A model generated the notes under the pieces. The model searched no databases. It was not told the DNA's origin and saw nothing but the letters and a program-made list of their open reading frames with translations. DNA of 64,000 nt from CAIYTF01 sp963664845 (GTDB lineage Bacteria; Bacteroidota; Ignavibacteria; Ignavibacteriales; Ignavibacteriaceae), in NCBI GenBank assembly GCA_963664845.1, contig OY761615.1:5704001-5768000 (forward strand), given 5' to 3'. The position numbers and the translations under genes were made by a program. Shown here in pieces: positions 36,922 through 45,306 of the stretch (position 1 is its first letter; the number at the start of each line of letters is the position of its first letter).

Positions 36922-39171
36922 ATGGCAAAAGAAACTGAAGAGTCTGCTCATTATTCATCAGCCAGAGGTCCTGCTGCGAAAAAAAAGTATGACCGAAAGA
37001 AAAGATTATATACTATTGCTGCGGCAGTGGGCATTCCCCTGCTCGCGTTCATCATCTTTGTTTATTCCGGTTTACCCTCTTTGGCAGAGCTTGAAAATCC
37101 CAAATCACAGCTTGCCAGTAAAGTATATTCCATTGACGGGGAAATCATCGGGCAGTTTTTCATTGAGAACAGAATTGAAACAACATTGGACAGTTTGCCT
37201 GCCCATCTTGTGCAGGCCCTAATAGCAACGGAGGACAGAAAGTTCTATGACCATTGGGGTGTGGATTTGGATCGTTTTGTTAAAGCGATGCTCAAAAACG
37301 TTTTCACCTTTTCACATGAAGGCGCAAGCACCATTACCCAGCAACTGGCAAAGAATCTGTATAACCTCAAGAGCTCCAATGAGGGTTACTTTTCGGTAGG
37401 GGTAAGGAAAATACGCGAATGGATAACGGCCATCCAGATTGAGCGGACCTTCACCAAGCGTGAAATATTGGAAATGTATTTGAACGTTTCCTATTTCGGG
37501 AAAAGCGCATATGGGGTAGAGTCCGCAGCAAAGATTTATTTTAACAAGCGTGGACGCGATCTTACTCTGAATGAATCAGCCCTGTTGATTGCCCTTCTAA
37601 AATCCTCTGTAGTGTATGATCCGGAAAGACACCTGGAAAAGGCCCTTAACCGTCGGAATATTGTGCTTAAAAACATGACTGAAGCAGGTTTCATTAACGA
37701 TAATCTGTATCAGCAACTGAAGAATGAACCCATTGCGCTTGCGAGAGGTCACCGGGTGAAAATGCGGGGTGATGCCCCCCATTTTATTGAGTATATCCGC
37801 CAACAAATGGAAACCATTGCAGAAAAGCACGGCTATGATCTGTATCGTGATGGTTTATCCATATACACCACGCTGGATTCCAGAATGCAGTTGATTGCCA
37901 ATAAAGTCTCAGCCGAGCATTTGAAAGAATATCAGCAGATCTTCTATAAGAATTGGAAATGGGAAAGTAATAAAGATGCATTGGCTTCCGTCGTTGAGAA
38001 GGCTATAAAAGGATCACCCGAATACCACGATGCCGAAACCGAAGGTAAACGACAGGAAATTTTTTACCGGTTGCAGAACAATCCTCATTTTGTCGATTCT
38101 ATCAAAACTGCCTCTTCAACTATTCAGGTTGGATTCATTGTGATGGATCCTGCAAACGGACAGATACGAGCCCTGGTCGGTGGTGCCAATCAGGATTTCT
38201 CCTATGGATTGAACCACGTGACACAAATCAAACGTCAACCGGGATCTTCGTTCAAACCGTTTGTGTATACAGTGGCGATGGATAACGGGTATTTCCCAGC
38301 ATATTCGCTGCCAAATCAGAAATTCAATTACAATGGCTGGTCACCATCAAACAGCGATGGAGAATATGGTGGCAATATGACGCTGCGCGAAGGTTTGGCA
38401 AAATCGGTCAACGTTATCGCAGGCCGTCTAACCATTTCTGATATTGCCCCCCCATCACAGGTAATCAAGTATGCAAAGCGTATGGGCGTAAAATCGGAAC
38501 TGAGTGCGTTCCCTTCAATTGCCTTGGGTACCTCGGAAATCTCTCCTTTGGATTTAGCTACAGGATTTTCAACACTGGCCTCCGGAGGCATTTACCATTC
38601 TCCCGTGTCAATAATCCGGGTTGAGGATCGCAACGGTATAGTTCTGGAGGAATTTAAAGGTGAGTCATATGAAGCCATCTCCCGCTCCACCGCTGCACTT
38701 GTCACCAGTATGATGGAAGACGTGCTTAACTACGGTACAGGCGGTTCTGCAAGAAAATTCTTTCATCGCCCTGCTGCAGGTAAAACGGGAACTACACAGG
38801 ACTTTGCTGATGCCTGGTTCTCCGGCTTCACTCCTCAACTGGTCGGCACCGTTTGGGTAGGCTTCGATGATCGCAGGATCCGTTTTAACGGTTGGTATGG
38901 GCAGGGAGCCCGGGCCGCTTTACCAATCTGGGCTAAATTCATGGCTGAAGTTTATGATAAACTAAAACTGCCTCTTAAATATTTTGATCTCCCTGAAGGT
39001 GTAACATCGGTTGAATTCTGCAAGGAATCCATTGACCGTGGAGACGCCCGGATAGCCAATGCCAGTTGCCCTGTTAAAGTGACAGATATTGTAAAATCGG
39101 ATAAAATGCCAGAGAACTGTAATATCCATGGCGGAGGTAAGGCTGCCCGAAAAGAAGATTCGCGGTGGTAA
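36922..39171 (+). CDS. Class A penicillin-binding protein (peptidoglycan glycosyltransferase/transpeptidase)
   Basis: 749 residues. Cytoplasmic basic N terminus, one membrane helix (about 32-52), then a GT51 transglycosylase domain with catalytic E104 in ATEDRKFYDHWG and GASTITQQLAKNL. The transpeptidase domain has S442-x-x-K445 (GSSFKPF), an SVN triad motif and K621-T-G. It polymerises and cross-links peptidoglycan in the periplasm. The C-terminal tail holds three cysteines (FCKES, NASCPVK, ENCNIHG), possibly disulphide-bonded. It lies in an operon with lpxH and the M1 aminopeptidase, an envelope-biogenesis grouping. Confidence 0.95.
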   Translation: MAKETEESAHYSSARGPAAKKKYDRKKRLYTIAAAVGIPLLAFIIFVYSGLPSLAELENPKSQLASKVYSIDGEIIGQFFIENRIETTLDSLPAHLVQALIATEDRKFYDHWGVDLDRFVKAMLKNVFTFSHEGASTITQQLAKNLYNLKSSNEGYFSVGVRKIREWITAIQIERTFTKREILEMYLNVSYFGKSAYGVESAAKIYFNKRGRDLTLNESALLIALLKSSVVYDPERHLEKALNRRNIVLKNMTEAGFINDNLYQQLKNEPIALARGHRVKMRGDAPHFIEYIRQQMETIAEKHGYDLYRDGLSIYTTLDSRMQLIANKVSAEHLKEYQQIFYKNWKWESNKDALASVVEKAIKGSPEYHDAETEGKRQEIFYRLQNNPHFVDSIKTASSTIQVGFIVMDPANGQIRALVGGANQDFSYGLNHVTQIKRQPGSSFKPFVYTVAMDNGYFPAYSLPNQKFNYNGWSPSNSDGEYGGNMTLREGLAKSVNVIAGRLTISDIAPPSQVIKYAKRMGVKSELSAFPSIALGTSEISPLDLATGFSTLASGGIYHSPVSIIRVEDRNGIVLEEFKGESYEAISRSTAALVTSMMEDVLNYGTGGSARKFFHRPAAGKTGTTQDFADAWFSGFTPQLVGTVWVGFDDRRIRFNGWYGQGARAALPIWAKFMAEVYDKLKLPLKYFDLPEGVTSVEFCKESIDRGDARIANASCPVKVTDIVKSDKMPENCNIHGGGKAARKEDSRW

Positions 39172-39193
39172 AATAATAGTAAGTGAATTGTAA

Positions 39194-40663
39194 ATGGCAT
39201 CATTAACCTCCTATTTCGGAGAATTCCGGAATAATATAATCGGCATCGAGCAGATTTTCAAGTCACCCTATGGGGAGCAGAAATTGCTCTATGCCGACTG
39301 GGTGGCGAGCGGAAGGCTATATTCTCCGATTGAAAAAGCGATGGTGGAGCGATTTGGTCCTTTTGTGGGCAACACCCATTCTGAGGCAAGCGAGACCGGA
39401 ACAATCATGACAAACGCGTACCATGAGGCTCAGCGCATCATTAAAACGCATGTTAATGCCAGTCCGGAAGACATCCTGATCAATGCCGGTTCGGGCATGA
39501 CAGGTGTAGTAAACAAACTCATACGCATGCTTGGGCTGAGGGTATCCGAGCATGTGAAGCGCTTCATTAAACTGCAAGATGAAGACCGGCCGGTTGTGTT
39601 CATCTCACATATTGAGCATCATTCCAATCAAACTTCCTGGCTGGAAACCATTGCTGATGTAATCGTTCTTGACCCTGAAACTGATGGGACGGTTGGCACT
39701 ACCTCACTTACAGTAATGCTCGATAAATACCGAAACAGACCAATTAAAATCGGGTCATTTTCTGCATGCTCAAACGTAACCGGTATACATACACCTGTTC
39801 ATGAGCTTGCCAAAGTGCTGCACCAGGCGGACGGATTTTGTTTTGTTGACTATGCCTGTTCGGCACCCTACGTTAATATTAATATGCATCCCAACGATCC
39901 GATGGAAAAACTAGACGCCATATTCTTCTCACCTCATAAATTTCTTGGTGGTCCCGGAACGCCCGGCATTCTGGTTTTCAATTCCAGCTTATATAAAAAT
40001 CATATTCCTGATGATCCAGGCGGTGGAACAGTTGACTGGACAAATCCCTGGGGACACCATAAATTTATTGACAACATCGAGGCCCGGGAAGACGGCGGTA
40101 CTCCCCCATTTCTTCAAACCATCAAAGCGGCGCTGGCCGTAAAACTGAAGGAAAAAATGACCGTACCCAAACTTTTAGAACAGGAAGAACATTTGGTTTC
40201 ATTGCTGTTCAACGAACTGGAAAAGATTCCTCATTTACACCTGCTTGCGGACAATCTTCGCAATCGGCTGGGGGCAATATCGCTTTATATTGATAATGTA
40301 CATTATAACCTGGCGGTAAGGCTGCTCAACGACCGTTTCGGTGTTCAGACTCGCGGTGGTTGCTCCTGTGCAGGCACCTATGGCCATTATCTGCTGCATG
40401 TTGATCCCAACCGTTCCAGATCAATTACCAACAAAATTGATTCAGGCGACCTTTCCGAAAAACCGGGATGGGTGAGGATTTCGTTGCATCCGACGATGAC
40501 AGAAGACGAGGTCTTAAAAATTGCCGAGGGGTTAAGGCAAATAGTGGAACGAGTGGATACCTGGAGCACCGACTATAGATACGATATTCATAAGAATGAA
40601 TTCTTCTTCAAGGGTGATCTCGACTCTTCTGAAATACAGGCGAAATCTCTTTTCACCATCTGA
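39194..40663 (+). CDS. PLP-dependent class V aminotransferase / cysteine desulfurase-like enzyme
   Basis: 489 residues, longer than SufS/IscS (about 400). The PLP-binding lysine is K249 in FFSPHKFLGGPGTPG, and HIEHHSNQ supplies the cofactor-stacking histidine region. The segment RGGCSCAGTYGH contains C390 and C392 where desulfurases carry their catalytic Cys loop, so desulfurase chemistry is possible. No sufBCD, iscU or tRNA-thiolation gene is adjacent. The start is 22 bp after the PBP gene, so cotranscription is likely. Substrate unknown. Confidence 0.85.
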   Translation: MASLTSYFGEFRNNIIGIEQIFKSPYGEQKLLYADWVASGRLYSPIEKAMVERFGPFVGNTHSEASETGTIMTNAYHEAQRIIKTHVNASPEDILINAGSGMTGVVNKLIRMLGLRVSEHVKRFIKLQDEDRPVVFISHIEHHSNQTSWLETIADVIVLDPETDGTVGTTSLTVMLDKYRNRPIKIGSFSACSNVTGIHTPVHELAKVLHQADGFCFVDYACSAPYVNINMHPNDPMEKLDAIFFSPHKFLGGPGTPGILVFNSSLYKNHIPDDPGGGTVDWTNPWGHHKFIDNIEAREDGGTPPFLQTIKAALAVKLKEKMTVPKLLEQEEHLVSLLFNELEKIPHLHLLADNLRNRLGAISLYIDNVHYNLAVRLLNDRFGVQTRGGCSCAGTYGHYLLHVDPNRSRSITNKIDSGDLSEKPGWVRISLHPTMTEDEVLKIAEGLRQIVERVDTWSTDYRYDIHKNEFFFKGDLDSSEIQAKSLFTI

Positions 40664-40955
40664 AAGCTATACGCGTGGCAAATTCCAATCGCGTTCTTTA
40701 TGTGGTCAAAACCTCCTGTGAACTATGAATCTAATTAATTTTGTTTCAACCCGAAAATGCAATAACAATGGATTTTTGTATAAGCACTAGCATTTATTAA
40801 GACTAGAGCCTTCCCCTCATTCCTTCTCCCAATGGGCGAGGAAGAGTGTAAATACTTGATACTTATATAAATCATTGCTAAGGTTTTTTCTATTGCAAAA
40901 ATCGGGTCCAAAACAATAAGAGCGGTACTAACCTAAAAACTATTACGGAGACAGC
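40664..40955 (+). other. Intergenic region with a degenerate C/T-rich and G/A-rich element
   Basis: Bases about 40808-40850 hold CCTTCCCCTCATTCC followed by GGGCGAGGAAGAGTG, an imperfect inverted arrangement resembling common dispersed pyrimidine/purine elements. The rest is AT-rich. Only one copy is in the window. Confidence 0.3.
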
Positions 40956-41465
40956 ATGCTTTGTCCTGAATGTGCAAATCTAATTCCTGATTCGTCGCCC
41001 GAATGCAAATATTGCAATCATACTTTCCCCAATCCCAAACGCCCAACAGGGTTAACTATTCTCGCTGTCTATCTTTTTATCAGTGGTGCACTCAGTCTGA
41101 TTGGCGCATTCACCACCAGCAATATTAACTCCGCACTTCTCGGTTCCTTTACCGATACATCATTGACCAGCACTTTGGATGTTTTAGTTGCGGTCATTGG
41201 TATCTGGTGCGGATACGGATTCCTAAAACAACTGCGTATTTCCTGGAATGTATATATCGGACTTTCCATCTTTGGCATACTGAATACTTTATTCAATATG
41301 CGGCTGCTGGACCAAATGTTGTCTCAGGGAGCAGGTACCTATCTTTCACCATCCCAAATGGCCATTGCCAGAATGACTTCAATAGTTACCATAATCATCA
41401 TTTTAGCTGTTCATATAACTATTCTGGTTTACTTATTCAAGATGAGGAAATACTTCTTCCGCTAA
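40956..41465 (+). CDS. Zinc-ribbon membrane protein
   Basis: 169 residues with a GGAG ribosome site. The N terminus is a zinc ribbon (CPEC at 3-6, CKYC at 17-20). Four hydrophobic helices follow (about 33-55, 65-85, 90-110, 140-162). Similar zinc-ribbon-plus-membrane proteins are widespread, but I can give no function. It stands alone between a plus-strand operon and the convergent modA gene. Confidence 0.8.
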   Translation: MLCPECANLIPDSSPECKYCNHTFPNPKRPTGLTILAVYLFISGALSLIGAFTTSNINSALLGSFTDTSLTSTLDVLVAVIGIWCGYGFLKQLRISWNVYIGLSIFGILNTLFNMRLLDQMLSQGAGTYLSPSQMAIARMTSIVTIIIILAVHITILVYLFKMRKYFFR

Positions 41466-41533
41466 ACTGCACCCAGCAACAAAGCGATATCAGAGAACCT
41501 GTACCACCGAATAACTTTCGGAAAGACAGTCAC

Positions 41534-42280
41534 TTAATACTTTGCAAATATTTTTTTTGCCTTATCTGACATTACGTAATCAACAAAAGTCTTTGCAGCA
41601 TCTTTTTGCGCTGTGGATTTTATTATAATAATTCCCTGATGAATGGGATTATAGGACGCTGGATCCACGTCTATCCAGTAGTCATCCTTCTCATTGCAAT
41701 TGATAAAAAGTTCATCGGACAACATCGATTTTGGAAGAAACGCGGCCTCAACTGATTTGAGGCTCTGTTCTGCCACTTCATTCACATCTTCTTTCATTAT
41801 CAGCTTGGGGGTTATCGTATCCTTTAACCCGCATCTGGTTATTGATTCCATAGCTGCAATACCATATGGGGTAAACTGGGGATTTGGTATTGCTATTCTT
41901 CTGACCGCTGCATCTCGCAAAACGGTAATTCCCTTTGAAAGATCGGCCTTCTTTTTCGAAAACAGAATCAGAGAGCCTTTAGCATAGATTTTGGATCTCT
42001 CCAGCCCAAAACCTTCACGCCATAATTTTTCCGGCGAGGCAGTATCGGAAGAGATAAAAATATCAAAATCAGCCCCTCCCTCAATCTGTTTTGTAATAAC
42101 CTCACTGGATCCGGTAATGAGCATCAACTCTATGGAACGCTCCCGTTTCTCAAAATCAATCTTCAATTCCTTAATTACTGGTGCAAGACTTTGTGCGGTT
42201 GCAACAGCAATGGTCGTTTTTGACTGGGCAAAAATGATGATAGAAAAGATAACTATCAGCCCGACAATTTTCATTTTCAT
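41534..42280 (-). CDS. modA: Molybdate/tungstate-type ABC transporter substrate-binding protein (orphan ModA)
   Basis: 248 residues with a signal peptide (first 18). It has ModA-family features: A-AQSLAPVIKEL at the N terminus, the oxyanion-site GSSEVITKQIEGGADFDIF, then YAKGSLILFSKK and IAIPNPQFTPYG-AAMESI. It would bind molybdate or a related oxyanion in the periplasm. No modB or modC lies next to it, so it either serves a transporter encoded elsewhere or binds a different anion. A dyad and an AT-rich stretch lie directly upstream. Confidence 0.8.
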   Translation of the reverse strand: MKMKIVGLIVIFSIIIFAQSKTTIAVATAQSLAPVIKELKIDFEKRERSIELMLITGSSEVITKQIEGGADFDIFISSDTASPEKLWREGFGLERSKIYAKGSLILFSKKKADLSKGITVLRDAAVRRIAIPNPQFTPYGIAAMESITRCGLKDTITPKLIMKEDVNEVAEQSLKSVEAAFLPKSMLSDELFINCNEKDDYWIDVDPASYNPIHQGIIIIKSTAQKDAAKTFVDYVMSDKAKKIFAKY

Positions 42281-42653
42281 ATGCTCACTCTCATATATAT
42301 ATATAATTTAAACAATTTTACTAAACGACAGGGGTGAATACACACTGTATTCACCGTCTTTCTCAATATGTTATATTTATTTTTAAAAATCAACAAGTAA
42401 GTATAATTTATTAAGCTAAAACGACAATGTTACCTGCATATTTTAAGTTTGGCAACGCTATTTGCCTAATTTACCACGAAAAGCAACACACATTTGAAGG
42501 GAACTGGAAATCGGTATCTGGAGAAACCGACTGAAATTAATATATGACAACTATTTATTAAAAAAAAGGAATTATATTTTTTCAATTATGCGCGTAGGGC
42601 TTGCTTTAGTACTTTATGGAGGAAATTTGAGAGAATGGGTTTAAACAGAACAA
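42281..42653 (-). other. Upstream region of modA
   Basis: AT-rich DNA with an (AT)n run at 42291-42304 and the dyad at 42333-42355. No open frame of note. Probably holds the modA promoter. Confidence 0.4.
42333..42355 (-). promoter_or_regulatory. Dyad-symmetric candidate operator upstream of modA
   Basis: GGTGAATAC-acact-GTATTCACC, a perfect 9-bp inverted repeat with a 5-nt centre, 53 nt upstream of the modA start. It is not a ModE site (ATCGCTATATA type) and does not have Crp/Fnr spacing. Confidence 0.4.
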
Positions 42654-42674
42654 GGCCGGATCGTTGATCCGGCC
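42654..42674 (-). terminator. Intrinsic terminator of the aldehyde dehydrogenase gene
   Basis: 9-bp perfect stem GGCCGGATC / GATCCGGCC (arms 42654-42662 and 42666-42674) with a 3-nt loop. On the minus strand it is followed by TTGTTCTGTTT, so it ends transcripts arriving from 44295. Confidence 0.8.
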
Positions 42675-42708
42675 TCAAAAATAATGGCCCGTTTTATGTG
42701 ACAGAGGA

Positions 42709-44295
42709 TCAGAACGTAAACCCTTTAATGATCTTCTGAACTTCATCTTCGCTTATTCCCGAGCCGAATTGTTGTCCGCCTTTTGGTGACGCAGGCGAAG
42801 AAGCAGTCTTGTGTTTGGAACTATATGAATCCTGCAATGGCGGATTCCCTGCTCTTGCACGCAAACGTTCTTCGATATCGTTGATGAAACTGCCACTTGT
42901 TGATGGTTGTTTTCCGAACACGCCCTTTGAAAGCGTATTGCCGGGATTAATTGCGTTCACCTCAAAAGCAAGTGACTTGATGTTCATAAGGTGTTTGGCA
43001 GAAACGTTCTCGCTGACAATTGATCCACCCCAAGTCCCGGGGCCAAGCGTCAATGAAGGAGTTAATGCAGTAGTGTATCCTACTGCTCCCAGTGCAGAAA
43101 CGGTATTTACCATAATGCGGAATGCCGGTTTTTCAAGGGCAAATTTCATAATAATATCGAGATCGTTCGAATGGATAACCATTGAATGTCCGACGCCACC
43201 AAAATTGAGTAGATCGATGCATCGGTGGCAACCGTCAAGCCATCCTTCTGCAGTATAGAACGCCAATATTGGAGAAAGCTTCTCAACAGAAAGTGGTTCA
43301 TGCTTCCCTACTTCGGTACAGTCGGCAAGCAACACACGAGTATTTTCAGGAACCCTGAAACCGGCCTGTTGAGCTATCCACACGGCAGGTTTGCCGACAA
43401 TCCCTGCATTTAGTCTGCCGTCAATCCAGATGAGTTTACCGAGCTTTTGTTTTTCTTCAGGTGAAACGAAGTAACCACCCTGTGTTTTCACTTCCGCACG
43501 AACTTTATCAACCAGTGGCAAGTCAACAATCATCGCCTGTTCAGAAGAACATAATGTACCGTTATCAAAGCAGGTACCATACATGATATCCGCAACAGCT
43601 TTCTTATAATCTGCTGAACGTTCAATGAATGCAGGCACGTTACCGGCGCCAACCCCATAGGCAGGCTTTCCGGAACTGTAAGCTGCTTTTACCATAGCAC
43701 CGCTTCCGGTAGCCAGAATAACTGCAACATTGGGATCTTTCATCAAAGCTTCAGTGCCTTCAATTGTCGGGGTCATCATGCACTGTATCAATCCCTTTGG
43801 TGCTCCAGCTCTCACGGCTGCATCAGACAGCAGCTTTGCCGTTTCGGCTATACAATTAACTGTTTTGGGATGTGGGCTAAGGACAATGCCGTTACGGCAT
43901 TTCAGGGAGATGAGTGACTTGAAAATTGTGGTTGCGGTCGGGTTGGTTGAAGGAATAAGTGCAGCAACAACTCCCATTGGCTCCGCAATTTTTATGATCT
44001 TCCCGTCACATTCCGTGGCAATCACACCGACGGACTTAAGAGCCTGAATTGATTCATAGACGTTTTTAGACGCGAACTGATTCTTCGTTATTTTATCCGC
44101 AAGTTTCCCAAATCCGCTTTCCTCACAAGCCATTTGCGCAAGGCGTTCAGCTTCTGAATAGGCAGTCTCAGCCATAGCTTTGACAATTTTATCAACTTGT
44201 TCCTGGGTGTAATGCTTATATTCAAGCTGGGCAGTTTTGGCCAGTTTTGCCAAATCCCGTGATTCCTGAATTGATTGAAGGTCTTTATCGGTCAT
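42709..44295 (-). CDS. CoA-acylating aldehyde dehydrogenase with C-terminal tail resembling an encapsulation peptide
   Basis: 528 residues. The catalytic body (about 1-455) matches the acylating acetaldehyde/propionaldehyde dehydrogenase group (AdhE N-terminal half, EutE/PduP). It has IPSTNPTATTIFKS, GAGNVPAFIE and the nucleophile C249 in FDNGTLCSSEQ. It converts an aldehyde, NAD+ and CoA to acyl-CoA and NADH. After about 455 comes a Ser/Lys/Pro/Gly-rich linker and a short terminal amphipathic helix (SGISEDEVQKIIKGFTF, about 512-528). This linker-plus-helix layout is the known form of bacterial microcompartment targeting peptides. No shell-protein gene is in the window. Single-gene unit with its own terminator; no clear Shine-Dalgarno. 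Confidence 0.85.
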   Translation of the reverse strand: MTDKDLQSIQESRDLAKLAKTAQLEYKHYTQEQVDKIVKAMAETAYSEAERLAQMACEESGFGKLADKITKNQFASKNVYESIQALKSVGVIATECDGKIIKIAEPMGVVAALIPSTNPTATTIFKSLISLKCRNGIVLSPHPKTVNCIAETAKLLSDAAVRAGAPKGLIQCMMTPTIEGTEALMKDPNVAVILATGSGAMVKAAYSSGKPAYGVGAGNVPAFIERSADYKKAVADIMYGTCFDNGTLCSSEQAMIVDLPLVDKVRAEVKTQGGYFVSPEEKQKLGKLIWIDGRLNAGIVGKPAVWIAQQAGFRVPENTRVLLADCTEVGKHEPLSVEKLSPILAFYTAEGWLDGCHRCIDLLNFGGVGHSMVIHSNDLDIIMKFALEKPAFRIMVNTVSALGAVGYTTALTPSLTLGPGTWGGSIVSENVSAKHLMNIKSLAFEVNAINPGNTLSKGVFGKQPSTSGSFINDIEERLRARAGNPPLQDSYSSKHKTASSPASPKGGQQFGSGISEDEVQKIIKGFTF

Positions 44296-44400
44296 ATTAA
44301 ACTGCTTTAGTTGTTAACGTAAAATATACTGCTAAAAATTCGCTGTGCGAGATGGGTAAAATGCAGCCCCGCAACAGGTTGCAGGGCTGCCGAATCATTA

Positions 44401-44718
44401 TTATAATATTTCTTTTAAACGTTCCGGTTTTTGGCGGTAGGTGAACTCAACTTTTCCTTCGAGAAGCTGGGCCAGGGCCTGATGATGGGGTTTGGGTCTT
44501 CTTTCAAATTCCAAAGAGATTTTCATCTGATCGGGATTGTGAAAATCTTCACTATCATCGTCTATTGCTACCTGTTGAACTGTTTGCACCAATTGATTGA
44601 ATTCGATTTTTTGATCATCATTAATCTGGCGTGCTTTCTTAGATGCAGCTATGATGGCTTCATAGACATTAGCAGCCCGTTTATCGATTTCACGTAAATC
44701 TATTGCTGTTATTGGCAT
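44401..44718 (-). CDS. rpoZ: DNA-directed RNA polymerase omega subunit
   Basis: 105 residues. The N-terminal segment DKRAANVYEAIIAASKKARQI matches the Rpb6/omega helical core (N-YEA, A-KARQI). The acidic C-terminal half is as in FCB-group omega proteins. Omega helps beta' fold and RNA polymerase assemble. A good ribosome site (AGGAG) precedes the ATG. It follows gmk by 14 bp, the usual gmk-rpoZ neighbourhood, which strengthens the call. Confidence 0.8.
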   Translation of the reverse strand: MPITAIDLREIDKRAANVYEAIIAASKKARQINDDQKIEFNQLVQTVQQVAIDDDSEDFHNPDQMKISLEFERRPKPHHQALAQLLEGKVEFTYRQKPERLKEIL

Positions 44719-44732
44719 CTTTTCTCCTATAG

Positions 44733-45296
44733 TTATTTATTAGTTAATATACATTGTTCTAAATTCTCAATTGCCTCATCGACCTTGTTGTTCATAATGG
44801 CAACATCAAAATACACTTTCTGTGCAAGTTCCATTTTCGCCCGTTCCAGGCGTTTTTTCAGGTCTTCTGGGCTTTCAGTCCGCCGGTTAGTCAACCGTTT
44901 GGTCAACTCTTCATAGGAGGGCGGCTCAATGAAAATCAGTAAAGCCTTTGGGTATTGACGCTTTATGGATAATGCGCCTTTCACCTCGACTTCAATAAAA
45001 ATATCCTTACCCGAATTAATCGTTTCTTCAACAAATCCACGTAAGGTTCCGTAATAATAGTCATAAACTTGTTCCCATTCAAGGAACTCTTTATTGGCTA
45101 TTTTTTGCTCAAACTCACTGCTTGAAATATAAAAATAATCCACACCATTAGTCTCACCTGGTCGTTTTTTGCGTGTGGTAGCAGATACCGAGAAAACAAA
45201 TTCCGGGTGCCTTTTGAGAAAAGGGCGCATAATACTTGTTTTGCCGGCTCCACTGGGAGCTGAAATCACGAATATCCGTCCTTTTTTCCCTTTCAT
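44733..45296 (-). CDS. gmk: Guanylate kinase
   Basis: 187 residues from ATG 45296. P-loop SAPSGAGKTS near the N terminus, then SATTRKKRPGETNGVDYFYIS (GMP-binding region) and EVEVKGALSIKRQYP. It phosphorylates GMP to GDP with ATP. A longer version from TTG 45344 would overlap yicC by 38 bp; it has a better Shine-Dalgarno (AAGGAAG) but adds a basic tail absent from usual Gmk, so the short form is preferred. Cotranscribed with yicC and rpoZ. Confidence 0.93.
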   Translation of the reverse strand: MKGKKGRIFVISAPSGAGKTSIMRPFLKRHPEFVFSVSATTRKKRPGETNGVDYFYISSSEFEQKIANKEFLEWEQVYDYYYGTLRGFVEETINSGKDIFIEVEVKGALSIKRQYPKALLIFIEPPSYEELTKRLTNRRTESPEDLKKRLERAKMELAQKVYFDVAIMNNKVDEAIENLEQCILTNK

Positions 45297-45306
45297 TTTC
45301 TTGCGG

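Noticed and set aside
41466..41533. Possible terminator between convergent genes
   Set aside because: Only a very short CCGAA/TTCGG match; no stable stem with T-run on either strand.
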